Shown: piece by piece, positions 22,182 through 35,017 of the stretch
Layout of the letters: each line of letters opens with the position of its first letter
Numbering within the stretch: position 1 is the first letter of the stretch
DNA from: Bipolaris cookei
Lineage: Eukaryota; Ascomycota; Dothideomycetes; Pleosporales; Pleosporaceae
Assembly: GCA_002286855.1 (NCBI GenBank)
Contig: NRSV01000033.1
Span: 124,001 to 188,000 of the forward strand
Direction: 5' to 3'
Length of the DNA: 64,000 nucleotides
The notes under the pieces: model-generated
What the model saw: the letters and a program-made list of their open reading frames with translations, nothing else
What the model was told of the DNA's origin: nothing
Database searches by the model: none
Position numbers and translations under genes: made by a program

Positions 22182-25100
22182 GTAGTTGAGGCTGTTAGGC
22201 AGCCTTGGTGGGGGTTGGGGGGCAGCAACAACTGGCGATCAATGATTGGTGCTTTTTGACGAGGGCATAGTCATGGCAGAGCACGCTATACTCTTTGTGA
22301 GAAAAGTGTACGCCTTATATTTCTGATAAGATGTGAGCATAGAGACAGTGACTGTGTGAACAAGTGCTGCGTAGGTAGGCGATTCACAAGGTACACGTTC
22401 ACTCATTGTGTGACTGTATAATAGTGTGAGCAATCAAACACTGACAAGAAAACGTATGAACATATCTAAGGTGCGCACCTCACTGACACGATAGTAACCG
22501 ACACATACACATCCCCCTCCCCCCTATGAATAGTCAAATCTACATTAGCTCGTTTACTAGACTAAGGTATTTTAACATATGATTGCGCCAGCAGAGGCGC
22601 AACAAGACAGTTTGAGTAGTTGGTATCTAGTGCCTTGTATCAAAGTTCCAAAACACGCAGATCTACACGGGTTGACATGATGCGCTCTGCCATGGGTATG
22701 GTCATCAGAAATTCTTTGAAATGGCCTAAGATTGAACTAATAGCTTAGGACAGGTGCCGGGAAGCGTCGGTCAGTGATTCAGCCATAGATGCGTCATTGC
22801 CATGGTTTGAGTTGAGTGTGAATAGATTAATCACGCCAGTGTTACTTTCTATGAGCTGTTCAGGCGTGTTTCTTAGAACATATCTTACGATGAGATGACT
22901 GATGTAAGAGCGGTGACTGTGGGACAATGTAGCGGTCTAATTGTAGCAATTTGAACCGAATGCGAATGACGGTGTCTGTCCAGTATAGCCATTAACAACC
23001 TGTTGTGCCACGTATCCCCCACTCTCATGTCATTAAGTTCACGATTAAATGATATGAAAGTGTATCTTACAGTAAGATGACCTGTACGTGTAGCGGGATA
23101 AGTACCAGGATTCTAAGATTACCACGTCCTGAACAAAGTTCCGACGCTATCGTATCCACAACACCTAAACATAGTAGCGCCGCAGTCAGGAACAACTGTT
23201 GGTGCAGAACAAGGATCAAGATTCTGCACGCGGGCCGCAACCGATTTAGTTTGCAAGATGACGCAAAAGAGTTTTCTGGCGAGACGCTTACCCATCTTAG
23301 TCAAATTCGGAAAGCATGAACAGTGTGGCTTAATAGTACCGCCAGCCGACGAGGAAAAAAAAGCCATCGCGGCTACTCAACCAATACAAAAAGAAGATAT
23401 GCAATGAAGCAAAACACCATCTTTGGTAGATGAGGAAATAAAAAAAATAACAAGGACAATAAGAACAAGAGCAACACAATTTCCGACATATGTCCACGGA
23501 GACCATGGGCTACAGTTACCGTTAATTACCCATTCCTTTTCCTTTCCTAGAGCGGACACAACATGAAGAAGGCACGGGAAGCATACACTCACGTGACAAG
23601 ACCTCATCTCCACAACTCCGAACCCTAACCCGACGATCAAACTCTAAGGTCGTCCCCCAATAAAAACACACCAATGCGTGCCCGCCCCCTTCCCCCCAAA
23701 AAGAGCAGAGCACGGACTGAATGTTTGCTGCAGGTACCAATAGCTGCCGTTCGAAGGTGCGAGGAAAGCCATCATGTATGCAGCCTAGTCAGGTACTGCA
23801 CGCGCGAGCGGAATCTCAAGTAAACGCCAACAGGGAAAAAGCGATAAAAACGCAGTTTCAAGTAGACTGCGATGGGATGGATTCAAGGGACTGATATGGG
23901 AGCGTGGGGGTTCAGCAAAGGCGACGATGGTTCCCCAGGGTACAAGTAATAACGCAGTAAATTTGGGGAATTACTCGCATCGCGTGTTTGATGGATTCAA
24001 CGGGCGTGGTGGAAAACAAAAGAACAGATGTACTGTATGTAGGGATGATGGGCTACGCGTATCGCGCGTCTATGTCAAACTCCGCATACGCGTGCTGCAA
24101 AAGAGAAGAAACAACAAGTCAAATACCACGCGCAAAGAATGTGAGCGAAACTCAAATGCACATGTTTGCACCCCCCCCTCCCTACTACTGAACGAAATCA
24201 CCTTGTACACAACAGGGTCTGCACTAGATGTGCTTGCGCAATACGCTACGCTGAAGTCTCCTTAGGACCCCGGAAATTTTTCCAACCCATCACCCCGTCC
24301 GTCCGTCCCTTCCCTTCCCTTACCGCCCATCCCACAAATATTTCTTTGCGCGTGTTGCCGTGGTAAATACAGGGAGCGGACATTATGATCGCTTGCGCAG
24401 AAAAGGTGTGGAGACCCTGGGAGACCTGCGATCATGCCATCGTATTTCTGGAGCACAGTCCAGCAGTCTCTCCGAGCCGGCAGGGTGTCCGTGTTGTGCA
24501 GAGAAAGAGAGGAGAGGGGGTGTGTGTTTTTCTATCGGCCCGTCTTTTCTTGCTTGCAGGCGTGATTCATGTGGTGTTTTCGGCGCTGACTCGTTTGATT
24601 CGTGAGAGAAGAGGGGATCTAAGGAAGGTTTGGAGAGCGGCGCTGACACATGAGGGGTTGGGATGCGTGATTGGTTAGGCAAAGGGCGGAGAGAGGAGAG
24701 GGAGTAGTGCAAGGCGTTCCCTACTATGTATGGCTGTAGTGGCAGGCGTTGCAACGCGATGGTACTAGCAGGTTGTGCGTGACACTAATAGTACCATGTT
24801 TTTCCCCGGGCCCAAGGCATGAACTTGGCACTTTGGTAGAAACACAACGTACATAGCATAACACAATGCTACATGCATATGCATTGTCTATTTTTTTTTG
24901 CTGTTTCTCTTGTAGTGTACCAGAGGTAAAAAGACTACGTACGAGTTACGCGTCTATCCTACCTACTTTTGTCTTCCAAGAGAAAGCACGTCTTCCTGCA
25001 CAGGCGGTCGCAATACGAAGGGGAACCCACACGGCACTCCCGCACTTGGAAGATAAGAAGGGAAAACAAGAACAGTAAGCGCCCGCACGGCGCATAGCGC

Positions 25101-26358
25101 GGGACGCTCGTAATCAACGAAGAACAAAAAAGCTGCGGTTGATATCTTGTGTACAGAGATAATGCAGACATGACATCATCACGCACACGTCTTATCGACG
25201 CCCAACCGAGTCTGTGTTGCAGCCTCACCTTGAAGCTGCTACTAGTGCTAGTAAGTATACTGTAGAGTGCTATACATCGGAGTACTCTCCACACAACGCG
25301 ACTGAGCCCTCTTTGCACGCGCAGCCTGCAGTTGTGCGGTACAGCCATCGTAGTCCACGTAGTCCTACGCGTAAGTAGTCGTGTGCAGATCGCCCCAGTG
25401 CAGCAGCAACGTTTGCGAAGCCAAAAGCTTAACACAAGCCAGTATACAACAATGGAATGGATTGATATGTAGGTACGGGATATGGGGCAGTGCAGTTCCC
25501 AAGTCCAGTGCTTTGGTTGGTGCTTGGCGGCTGAGGTGCCAAAGTTAGTTGCGTGCTGTCTTTTTGATGCGGGGGACTGGAACCACAATCAGAGGGGACT
25601 ACGTCTTGGCGCGTTTAGGGTAGAGTACATGTAATGCCGTCATTGCATGGGTGCTTGGTAGTGAGGCAATGCCATTGATGCCGTGATGAAAAAGGTAATC
25701 CTCAGGGATACGTCATAGGGGTAACACGAGATGGAGGAAAGCGGACCTATTCATGGATCCCATGTTGCAACTTCATCCTAGCCATGTACATGCGCGTAAG
25801 TGGCACCACAGAGCATCATCACAATCATCATATGTCCATGGACCAAGGTTATTGAAAACCAGAAATACTTGTATTGCTGTCGCTACGCTAACAAGGACAT
25901 CATGTCTTTCATATCCGAGACAGGCTCTGGACTAGATGCGACTGAGATGCATGCATCCTAGATGCGAGATTGCTGAGACCAAGGAAATTACTGCTGAATG
26001 GCGGGCGAACACTTCGCGTTGATTGCCAAGATAACAAAACAAAAGTAAGCAGAGAGGGTATCATAACCTCTGACAAGCGAGATGATTTGGAGCAAAAGAG
26101 AAGAGAAAAAACAAATATAGAACGAAGCCAGGTCGTTGCGCCAACGGTACGCCAGGTATTACGCGCTTGTAGTGAAAAGTAGGTAGTGGGACGAAGGGTA
26201 AAAAAAAAGGTATACACGAACTAGGCGGTAAGAGAATGTACAAGAAAATATGATTGTCGCAACCGACAGGGATGATGCATGCAAGTCGTCTGTGCGTTGT
26301 TGGAACTGCGGGGAGGAGAGGCGTTTCGAAACAAAAATGGCGTCTTTGATGTGCGGGT
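22182..26358. other. Long gene-poor interval
   Basis: Over 4 kb without a gene I can support on either strand. Frames here are short and have no recognisable family or intron-linked continuation. The stretch 23920-24960 has ordinary base composition and may belong to a long 3' UTR or to a noncoding transcript. No repeat structure was noticed. Confidence 0.5.
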
Positions 26359-27813
26359 TTACAGCGAATCCATGAAATCCATCAGCGACTTACGGCGCCG
26401 GATTGCGCGGCTTCTGGCACTAGAACTGGGATCAATTTCATTTCTCGGGCACTCTGGGAGAACGAGCGTGGGCTCTCTCTCATCAGCGCCGCGGGCAGTC
26501 ATGCGTCCAAGTGTAGTGGAACGCTTTTGTTGCATAGTGCTAGTGCTGACATGCGGGACTGGGGGTGCAAGATCTGGCGAAGGGGTCTTTCGTACAGAAT
26601 CGCCCCCACGAGACTTGGGACGCAGAATGGTAGACGCACGGCGAATCTTGTTTTGGGCCGCGAAGTTTGCTGCGCCTTCAATGGGAGCCGTCTGCGGCGT
26701 CATGGGAGCCGGGGTCATGGGGGTGGGGGGGACCTTGCCGTGGAGGCGCGAGTCGAGTTGCTTCTTGGCAGGTGTAATGGCGATCTTGGCGAGCGAGAGC
26801 TTCATGGAGATGGAACGTAGTCGGCGGTGGGCCGTGGGCTGCTTCTTGATGATTGGTGAGGCAGGGCTAGTGGAAGAGTTTTCATAGGGATCTGAACTGA
26901 GGAAGGAAAGAGCGGGAGAGTTTGGAGTTGGCGGGGGGAGGTACGATTGGCGATGGCCTGGCTGGTGTGACTGTGATGTTGGGTATTTTGAAAGGTCGAG
27001 ACGGGAGCGTGAGGGCATGTAGAGGGAGGAGCGGGCGGATGCAGCTTCTCCAGCGGCTGAGGAGGAGGGCCTTGGTGGGGCATCGCTGAATGCAGGCGAG
27101 TAGCTACGTGTTGACGCAGCTTGGAAGGACGAAGAAATGGAGGCCGAGTCAGGCAAGGTGCTGGTTTTTTGAGTAATTGGGCTGTGGCTGGTTGAGGGCC
27201 GGCGTGGCTCGACAACAGCGGGGGGAGAAATGGGACGAGAGAGCGAGGGTGCAACCATGCTCGTGGTGGGCATGACCTTCATGGAGAAGCGCTGTGCCTC
27301 ATCTGCCTTTTGCAGCTTCTTTGCTGCTGTGATGGGAATGAGGTTGGCAACGGAGGCGGATCGTTGCTGGACGACTGGGCGATCGGTTTCCATGTCGACC
27401 ATCTTGGGGCGGCCGGCGTGGGCATAGGCAACGGCAACGGCCATGTCACAACTGCGGCCCTTGTCCCATCTGGAGATTGACATTGTCTTCGCGGTGGCTT
27501 GGGTGGAAATGTCGTGAACGACGGCGTCTTCGTAGTCGTATTCCGAGTCTGAGCCGGAGGCTGAGCCATCATCGGCAGTCAGGTCCTCTTCGCTGGATAG
27601 ATAGCGTTCTTGGAAGACTTTTGGTGCTTTTGCCGTGGGTGGGGTGGGCTGCTGCGAGGTGGGCGTGTCGATGCGCAGTGTGTCGGAAACATCGTCGCAC
27701 AGGTTGGGGCTCGAGGCGGCACTGTCGGTGCTGCCGCGCTGGGGACGGGGCGCGAGTTCGGGCTTGTCAAAGGTCCATTGGGACAGCTGCGAGGCGACAG
27801 CGACGTCGACCAT
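26359..27813 (-). CDS. Ser/Pro-rich disordered protein (484 aa)
   Basis: Single exon. The start at MVDVAVASQLSQWTFDKPEL (27813) is preferred; the frame stays open to 28134 but that extension is low-complexity. The protein is dominated by Ser, Pro, Thr and Ala. It has an acidic patch (SSEEDLTADDGSASGSDSEY), a short conserved-looking block SISRWDKGRSCDMAVAVAYA, basic clusters (RRLRSISMKLSLAKIAITPA) and the C-terminal end RAIRRRKSLMDFMDSL. There is no enzyme domain, signal peptide or membrane segment. It may be a phosphorylated scaffold or regulator, but the family is not recognised. The coding strand is GC-rich with strong third-position bias, supporting a real gene. Confidence 0.7.
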   Translation of the reverse strand: MVDVAVASQLSQWTFDKPELAPRPQRGSTDSAASSPNLCDDVSDTLRIDTPTSQQPTPPTAKAPKVFQERYLSSEEDLTADDGSASGSDSEYDYEDAVVHDISTQATAKTMSISRWDKGRSCDMAVAVAYAHAGRPKMVDMETDRPVVQQRSASVANLIPITAAKKLQKADEAQRFSMKVMPTTSMVAPSLSRPISPPAVVEPRRPSTSHSPITQKTSTLPDSASISSSFQAASTRSYSPAFSDAPPRPSSSAAGEAASARSSLYMPSRSRLDLSKYPTSQSHQPGHRQSYLPPPTPNSPALSFLSSDPYENSSTSPASPIIKKQPTAHRRLRSISMKLSLAKIAITPAKKQLDSRLHGKVPPTPMTPAPMTPQTAPIEGAANFAAQNKIRRASTILRPKSRGGDSVRKTPSPDLAPPVPHVSTSTMQQKRSTTLGRMTARGADEREPTLVLPECPRNEIDPSSSARSRAIRRRKSLMDFMDSL

Positions 27814-29690
27814 TGTTGCAGAATGGAGGGCAGTGGAGTGTAGCTGGAGAGGCGTGAGGCAGGCTGTGGATGGTGGATATATGTAGGCGGGCCCGGCGTG
27901 GTCGACTGTCGGCGTTCCTTGGTAGGCGCCAGCCCGGCGGATGGGTGAGACTGGAGTTGCACGACGTTGGTAGTGGTAGGTGGGAGCTGAGGGCGTCAGT
28001 GTTAGAAAGTGAGGTGACAGGCGGTGGGCGGGTATATTATGGCGGATGATGGTGTGCCGCAGGCGGAAAGGTGTAAGAAGGGCCGGCGCTATATTATAGA
28101 GGGATAGGGCGTGGGTGGATATATTGCAGAGCACTCTCCAGCTTTGGACGCGACCCCTGGCACGGCGTCAAGGTTTCAAGTACAACCACGACCGGGCACG
28201 GGCTGGGAACGGGCCAGGGAACCCAGTAGAGCCAGCAGAGTCAGAGCGCGAGTCAGTGGGGCGGGCCTGTGCACGATGCCATCATTTAACGTGCTGTCGT
28301 TGTCGTAGTACTAGTTGGCTGGTGTCGTTGTCGTCGCAATAGTTGTTGTAGTGGGTGATGATGAAGGTGATGATGAGCGGGGGGGGGGAGGGGGCAGGGC
28401 AGGGCAGGGCCTCATACCCACACATCCACACACACACACACCTACACCGCGCAACCTGCCACACCACTCAGCGCCGCCATTCCATTGCTGCGGCCAGCTG
28501 CTGCGTGTGCTGCGTGTGCTGCGTGTGCTGCTAGCGAACGAGCGTGACGGCGAAAAGGGCCCTGAGTGGCTGCCCGCCCCGTTTCACGCCCTCAGTCTGC
28601 ACACGCACACAGCACACCATAAGGCCACAACGGCATTGCGCACTCGCCTCCACCCATCCATCATCCATCAGCCCAGAGAGCCCATGAACTGCACCGTTCC
28701 CCAGCACCCGGCGTTGCGATGGCAATGCGACGAGTGGGCGGCAGGCGGCCGTGATCGCCATCCCTTCATCTCTTCTGCTCCTGTCTCGTCCGCTCTCGTT
28801 ACGCTCGCCTGCCGACTGCAAGCGTTCCTGTGCCGGTCAGGGGCAGCGGGCGTGGATGGTGTGGGGTTGCGAAGAAGCTAGCCGACGCCATTGCTGAATT
28901 CGCTCCAGCATGCCGCTCTCTCGTCGTGTTGTCTGGCCGCTCCACCCGTCGTGACATTTTCCATCTCTTGGCTCTGTTCTCTCCGTCTGTCGCTGGGATA
29001 CGTGCTGTAGTGTACACTATCTGATTCCCTGTCTGCGTCTGCACCTCTCCGTCTCAGTCCAGACCTCTGTTGACTACATGTGTATACATACACCTGTCCT
29101 CTGCTCCGCTCTGCTCATTCACCAACTCACTGGCCCAAACATTGGTATCTGGCTGGCTCCGAGTCGAGGATTGTGCCGCCGCTGGGCAGCTCAGGTACCG
29201 GGACGTGCTGATGGCCTGACTCTGGCTGTGGCCTGGCTCTGGCTCTGCTGCTAGTACGTAGTAGTAGGAAGTATTTTGCTCCCACTTACCACTAGTAGCA
29301 TCCTCGGGCCCATGTCACCTGCAGCTGCACCACCTGCGAGCGCCGTCACCGCCATCCCCTATCGGGCCTGTCGCCTGCCCACACCGCCAGCATGCCCTCA
29401 GACCCACCTACAGCCTCTTCGTCGATATCAATAGCCACTGCAAACTCTGCCCGAGATTGTTGTCCTCTGCTCTGCCCACGGCCTGCTGAGCGCCTGACCA
29501 GACCGCCACCACGCACCTCGTCTCGCCAATCTGCACACATAGATTGCTCCACGGCGATGGCAACTGGCAACGCCCACGCTCGGAACACAGGCTCGTGCCA
29601 CCTTCTCGCCATTCATGCTACCACCAAGCGCCCACCGTCCATGTACCTCTTGCTGGATCTATCAAGTATCCAGTAATCACCTACGTTGTA

Positions 29691-29737
<47 letters not shown>

Positions 29738-31252
29738 CCTCATACCCTCATACCCTCAGCCCCTCTGCTCTGCCTGCATCATCACAATCACCTCGTGTTG
29801 CAACCCGCTGCATATCCGTTTCGCCGCTCGTTTTTCTTCTTTGCACCCCCGCCCCCTCTCGAACCGTTTGTGCGCCAGCACGCTGCAAACGCCCTGCATG
29901 TTCCTCGTCCTGCAGCAACGCCACACCCAACCGTACCGCGTGGTACGTACCCGACTAAGTACCTAGCAAGTACGTACCCAAGTACCTCCGTACCTACATA
30001 TCCAATGCACTAGCCCACTACCCACCTGCCATGCCCTGCTGATTGCCGCATTAGTCACTCCACTGCCGCTTGACCATGGTCTCTAGCTCCCACTGCCATG
30101 CTGACGCTGCACGCGTTCCTGAAGCCCGCTCATTCCACTCTTGGTCTCAGCTCTGTTAACGATGCTGATGTCATGGCCGCCCCGTCGTCGCCTGCCAAGC
30201 CTCACCGCCTGACTCCCCGCCGTGGCCCACCTGCTAGTACATCCTAATAGTTCCCTGCACTAATCTCTGCTTACTCACTCTCCGCCCGACCCTCTGGCTT
30301 CCCTATTAATACTCACATGGCTATACTTACTTGCCACCAACTACGCTGATGGCACCCGATGTTGCATTCCCATCGCCACGCCCATCCCAGCCTTTTTTCG
30401 TGGAAACAGCCTCGTGCGCCGTGTGACTCAGCAGCACCCGACCAACCCAAGGCTGTTGTCTGTGAAACACAAGTCCACACCGCTGCCCCCAAACTCGCCA
30501 CAATCGGGGCCATGTGTTGCGAGGTAGAATACGGGGACCACTGACCTGAGCTTTGTCTGCTAGTAGCCTCAGTGATGACGCCAAGAAACATGGCATCTAG
30601 GCAGACGTTGCGCTTCTTCTCTCCCCCTCCCCCGTAGCAGTCGCCCCGAGTCCCGAGTACATATCAGCTCGAGACCTTTTGGTCACGAGACTGGCCAAAC
30701 CACCTCAAGACTTGAATTAGTAACTAACACGCAGCAATCAATAGCTACGCATAGATGAGCATAGATGACACCTCTAACCAACTATCTCATGTACGTAAAA
30801 CGAAACAGTTGGACTATGCCTACCCTCTGCTCGGTCTCGGACAAAGCAAAATAGCACCTAAAGTGTTCTTGGTATCTCCACAGTCTGTGATATTCGTCCA
30901 GACATCATAAGCATGAACCTTAATGATACTTTCTTAGACGGGTGATATTTCAAGTCATCCACTTACAGTTGACCAAATCATTCCAGAACATGTCTGGTGT
31001 TTGCAACGTGACCTGGCAACTAGCCCGACACGGAGTCTACTGCCATCTTTGTATCAACTCGACAAATCATAGCCAATGCATTACATCGAATCGATAAATC
31101 TTATTTCTTCGCGTCCCGAATGCTCCTAAAACGATCTGATATGCAGCTAAATGTGCATGGATTGTTTGCTCCATCTGGCCTAGTGCATCTTCCTTATCCT
31201 GTAAACAAATCAAAGTTAGTCTTGCCGCCATCTAGTAGCCAACCTCGCGTAC
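27814..31252. other. Gene-poor interval with simple repeats
   Basis: Promoter and leader of the 26.4-27.8 kb gene, followed by pyrimidine-rich and low-complexity DNA. It includes a triplicated ctgcgtgtg motif at about 28498-28532 and the (CA)n tract. Frames over this area reflect base composition on both strands. No gene is supported. Confidence 0.5.
29692..29736. repeat. (CA)n microsatellite
   Basis: An uninterrupted run of about 22 AC/CA dinucleotides, directly visible. It is likely polymorphic in length between strains. Confidence 0.98.
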
Positions 31253-33010
31253 TTGCTCTATACTATTGCTCATGTCTCTGCCTACTGGCCACTGAATTCC
31301 TCGATCATATTCACTGCGCTTATTGCCAATGCTTCTGCAAATGACAAGCCGGCAGTGAATCCCGTAAGACGTCGACTGTATCTTAGCAAAACACTTTATG
31401 CTATAACAATCTCCAGGCACTGCTCAAGTCTCAAATCCTTCGTGATAACTTGTTGGCCGGTGCGCAAAAACTGGAAGACATTGCCAATGTCACCCCGAAC
31501 AAGAGTCGAAGCATGGGTAGCCCAGGACAGGAAGTGACACTCAAGTAGCTCAAAGATAATCTTGATATCCTCAACTACTACGACATTTCCCTTCAGACTT
31601 TCTGGTGGGTAATTTCCTAGAGTGACCAAATAAACTCCTTCTCCATCAATAGCACTGCCCTATCGAATTTGACCTCTTCACTCTTCGAATATTCTCCCAC
31701 CGCAAAAGCTACTGCCCCTTTGATCATTGTCGAAGGTGGATGCAATAGGGTATGCCTGTGAAACCACCTCGGTAGAATATTTGATTTGCAAATAATCTTT
31801 AAAAAAAAATACCCAGACTGATTATTCTGCGGAGGTAGCTGGCAAGATTACCCTCATAGACCGTGGGACATGCGACAATGGTATTAAATCTGCTTATTCT
31901 GGTGCCACTGGAGCTGTCGGATCTATTCTGTATAACATTGATGATAGAGGCCCTGAACTCGGCACTCGGCTCGCTCCTCCTCGGCCTGAGAGGCCATACG
32001 TCCCTACTCTCAATGTCATCAAGAATGTATCCACGCCCCTGGTCGCCACGCTCAAACGCGGAGAAAAAAAATATCTGCCAGTTTCGATATATATTCAGGT
32101 AAGCCGTTTTGTGATTCGAAGAGGCAAGATGGCTCACACGAGTACCACCGAGTCCAGCGACCACAACAACAAGCTCATTGTCGGCTCTCACTCGGATGGT
32201 GTGCTTGAGGGCCCAGCAATCAACGGCGTTGCAAGTGGCCTAGTTGGGTCTCTGAGGTCGCCAAAGGACTATCAAATTACAAGATCAAGAACGTGGTAAC
32301 ATTTGCCTTTTGAACCGCCCAGCAGGCCGGTTTTCTGCCTGGCTCAACACATTTCATCAAGAACCTCACCCCCGCTGACATTGCCAAAATCCGTGTTTAT
32401 CTAAGTTTCGGCCTGGTACGTCTTGCACTTCATGCTTTGTAGACGTAGCTGCTTACGGTTATGTTCCAGCTTGGCTCGCTCAACTACGTCCACCAAACCT
32501 ATGATGGCGACGACAAAGTCTTTGGCACACCTGGGCCCGACGGCTCCATTCAGATACAAACCCTCTTCTAGCAGTACTTCAAAGCTGCAGGAACAAGCAT
32601 CATCCCAAAAGATTACGACAGCCGCTCCGACTATGTACCTTTTGTCAATGCTGGCATTTTCGTCTGAGGAACCTCGATAGGCCGAGATGCAAAGAAGACC
32701 CCTGAGCAGGCTGCCATTTTTGATGGAACAGCTGGTGCTGACTACGACCCTTGCTTTCACTTGCCATGCAATACAGTCAGGAATTTGTATCTAGACGCCT
32801 GAGTCCTTCACACCAAGGGTATTGCCGAGGCTGTTGCTACCTATGCCAATTCCTGGGAAGGGTTCCCAAAGAGGACTGCCAGCGCGGCAAAAAGAAGCGC
32901 AATTAGCGCCAGTGATAACAAGAAGACATATATGGCTAAGGGATTCAAGTTGTTGATACAGTTTCTCAACCATATGAAATGACAAACTTGCAAGACATAC
33001 GAAGAGATGA
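31253..33010 (+). pseudogene. Decayed M28 aminopeptidase (aminopeptidase Y-like)
   Basis: Collinear fragments of a secreted or vacuolar Zn-aminopeptidase. They are a hydrophobic leader (SSIIFTALIANASA) and, after an apparent intron (31363-31415), DNLLAGAQKLEDIAN. Next come DHNNKLIVGSHSDGVLEGPA (metal-ligand region), LGSLNYVHQTYDGDDKVFG, SRSDYVPFVNAGIF and DGTAGADYDPCFHLPC. This is the order and spacing of the APE3/M28 family. Numerous in-frame stops (for example after GQEVTLK, after QIQTLF, after NAGIFV and after NLYLDA) and frame changes interrupt it. The usual IN-D/N-D-GSG zinc-ligand segment reads INGVASG, so the shared acidic ligand is lost. It is nonfunctional. Confidence 0.8.
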
Positions 33011-35017
33011 ACTTGTCATTATACAAAATACTATGCAATTAATTATCAAGTTTGAAAGAGACCTCCAACTGCAGCGAAGCTCCTCTTCTAGCAGTGCAAT
33101 GATGTCCTGAATCTCCCATTATACCTTTACACCACCACACGCGCAGCGCAGCAGCCAGTCAAAGTCGCCATACTTGGCACGCTGACACTCTTACACAGCA
33201 CCCAACCTTATTCACCTGCTGTATCTCGTGATTTGGCCACCGGGGTGCGGCGGAAGACAAGGTCAGAGGAAACACGGCCCATATCTGCACAATTCCACAT
33301 CCCGTCCTGCACGCACATATTGCAAGACCAAAAATCCTCATTAATTAGCCCTCGCAATCCCAATAAACTGCTTATCCTCTTCACCCGGCGGGATTCCTCT
33401 CCAAAATTTTACTGGCCTTATCTAACCATGTGCCCCATGATTAATGGAGACATACGATGTGCACACCCTCCCAGCCGCGCTGTCAGCGTTTGAAATATAG
33501 TGTTAATAACCGAGCGCTCGGTTGAGGTGGAGCCGAGGCTGCAAGACTATTGTTTGAGCGAGCACGGAGACCGCGTTCTTGGAAATTTGCATACTTGTGG
33601 ATACGAGAGGGCATTTTGATAGCGATTTACTTGCATCGTTACGAGCAGGGGTGGGGGGCGTGGGGGGGGGAGAAGTTGCGGAGATTTGTAGAAGGAGTTG
33701 ATCAGGTGACTAAGATCAGGTGAACTCATGTCTTTGCATCGGAATATTGTGATTGCAATTTCAACTCCAGTTTCTTCTGTGATTGATGATCAAGACCGAT
33801 TTGATTGTGAGATATATGCATATTCTGACTTGCTAAAGTTGAACACTTGGCTTGCCTTGCAGCTATCCCTAATTCGTACAGGCAAGTACAAGAAGTCAGA
33901 ATACGATACCTTGTACATATGATCACCAAAACCTGTTCGATATTCTTGAGTTGACCAGTTCACCAGGGGATTAGTAATCAGGTGGATGACCACTCGCAAA
34001 TTTCCACTATCATATGTTTTTGTGAGATATCTTGATATACGTTTGCACTCCAAGTTGAGATCACGTGATGATTGCTGGCATGTCGCTCCAAGTCTCCAAA
34101 CTGTCCAGACAGCTCCGCCCCCACCCAGCCCTAATGTCGGCACAGACTACTCCGCATCGCCGATCACATTTCTAAAATAGGCCACCGTTTCAAAACATCA
34201 ACTATCCAAAGGTACCAATGAACGGCAGCATCTTGATGCACTACTTTCAGCTCAAAATCTAGAACTATAAAGGGGCTCAGTTGGCATCGCCTTCGAGCAT
34301 TAATCTCTCCACTTGCAAAAACCAAAGAGCAAGGTGCGATAAGACCATCCAAACACACCCCCCCAATTGTACACGGCATATGTGGGCCAAGCCGGGAAAA
34401 GCAACGAAAATGTTTGTTTGATGCGGCCGGAGGGTTCCCCACGCACCTTCAGCTTCGCGTCTGGTTGCGGTAAGCGGGAGAACATCTACGTACATGTCAT
34501 TACAGCGCATCCAACCCACTCCCTGTACCTCGAAACACTGCATGAGATGACAACAGCATCTCTTGCACTTGTCTCTAGGCCTCTCTCCCCTATCTGCCTC
34601 AGCGCGAATCCATGTCATGTCTTATGCATTCAATCCCCCTCCCCTTGTTGCTTTTCGCAGCTTGGGACCTGTCGGCGGTTCCAGAGTCGACATGCATGCC
34701 CCAACACTACAGCTGTGTTTCCAAGATCCGTGTCTTCCGCGATGGCGATCGTCCAGGGAGTTTTGAGTTGAACAAACGAAAAAGAAAAAACAGAATCGTG
34801 AGCATAACACCTGGGTGGTGCCCCTCGTCGAGAATGTAAACAAAAATCCCTCTTTTCCCACATGATAGATCGAACCTTGTTCGCCCCCACTCAGCCTTGG
34901 GCTTTGGTTTTGCATCTCTCCTTGTACAACATATAGCAGTCCGTCAGCGTTTGTGGCCGAACAGTCGGTTTGTTTCGTTTTAGTCTCGAAATCCACCTTT
35001 CTCGCCTGCAAAGAAAC
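33011..35017. other. Intergenic, upstream of acetoacetyl-CoA synthetase
   Basis: About 2 kb with no gene seen. G- and C-runs (33646-33675) and pyrimidine-rich DNA near 34860-34960 probably belong to the promoter and leader of the gene starting at 35018. Confidence 0.5.

Noticed and set aside
23377..25588. Several frames of 60-209 codons in the 22-26 kb gap
   Set aside because: No start context, family or intron-linked partner; composition does not favour coding.
27814..28134. Upstream extension of the 484-aa disordered protein
   Set aside because: Composition resembles a leader, and the next ATG at 27813 begins the ordered-looking MVDVAVAS segment.
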